From a bacterium SM23_31 (GTDB lineage: Bacteria; SM23-31), in NCBI GenBank assembly GCA_001304035.1, contig LJUD01000267.1, forward strand, positions 1-6,012: a stretch of DNA of 6,012 bases, in the 5' to 3' direction. The notes under the pieces are model-generated. The model had not been told where the DNA came from. It saw nothing but the letters and a program-made list of their open reading frames with translations, and did no database searches. Of the stretch, positions 5,983-6,012 are shown in pieces (position 1 is the first letter of the stretch; the number at the start of each line of letters is the position of its first letter). A program made the position numbers and the translations under genes.

Positions 5983-6012
5983 CCTGACCCCGATGTTATA
6001 GTGCAATATTTT

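Noticed and set aside
5809..6006. 65-codon - strand frame over the wecE end and the intergenic repeats
   Set aside because: It spans the inverted-repeat region and the wecE 3' end and has no recognisable protein features.

Overview
The window reads as part of a cell-envelope polysaccharide or glycan-decoration locus from an AT-rich Gram-negative-type bacterium. All five recognisable genes lie on the + strand, with short gaps and no phage, IS, CRISPR or RNA genes. Poor Shine-Dalgarno signals before several starts, together with the YfhO-like and GT-C-like protein styles, suggest the Bacteroidota/Ignavibacteria/Chlorobi (FCB) side of the tree. That placement is an impression from protein style, not a measured assignment.

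Layout: (1) positions 2-1151 hold the C-terminal part of a YfhO-family membrane protein. It is cut by the window start and interrupted by a frameshift near 840-880, so its C-terminus lies in another frame. (2) 1224-2930 encodes a multi-pass membrane protein of GT-C glycosyltransferase type. (3) 2931-3059 is a gap with a strong hairpin and an alternative pairing partner. (4) 3060-3989 encodes a GT2 polyprenyl-phosphate sugar transferase of the ArnC/GtrB/CsbB type. (5) 4018-4560 encodes a hexapeptide (left-handed beta-helix) acyltransferase. (6) 4561-4731 is an AT-rich gap with a weak promoter candidate and a good ribosome binding site. (7) 4732-5874 encodes WecE, the dTDP-4-amino-4,6-dideoxygalactose transaminase. 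(8) 5875-6012 has no gene but is full of inverted repeats.

Working model (inference): WecE makes dTDP-Fuc4N and the hexapeptide enzyme may N-acetylate it. The GT2 enzyme may load a sugar on undecaprenyl phosphate, and one or both GT-C-type proteins may transfer it to an acceptor outside the cytoplasmic membrane. This resembles the ArnB/ArnC/ArnT logic of aminoarabinose transfer and the CsbB/YfhO logic of teichoic acid glycosylation. No flippase and no dTDP-sugar precursor genes (rmlA/rmlB) are visible here, so the linkage is a hypothesis.

The least expected sequence signal is a short palindromic motif, GATCCGCC-N4-GCGGAAAA. It occurs once inside the GT-C gene and once in the terminal intergenic region, with a looser relative beside the YfhO frameshift. 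This could be a dispersed palindromic repeat that tolerates insertion into coding sequence.
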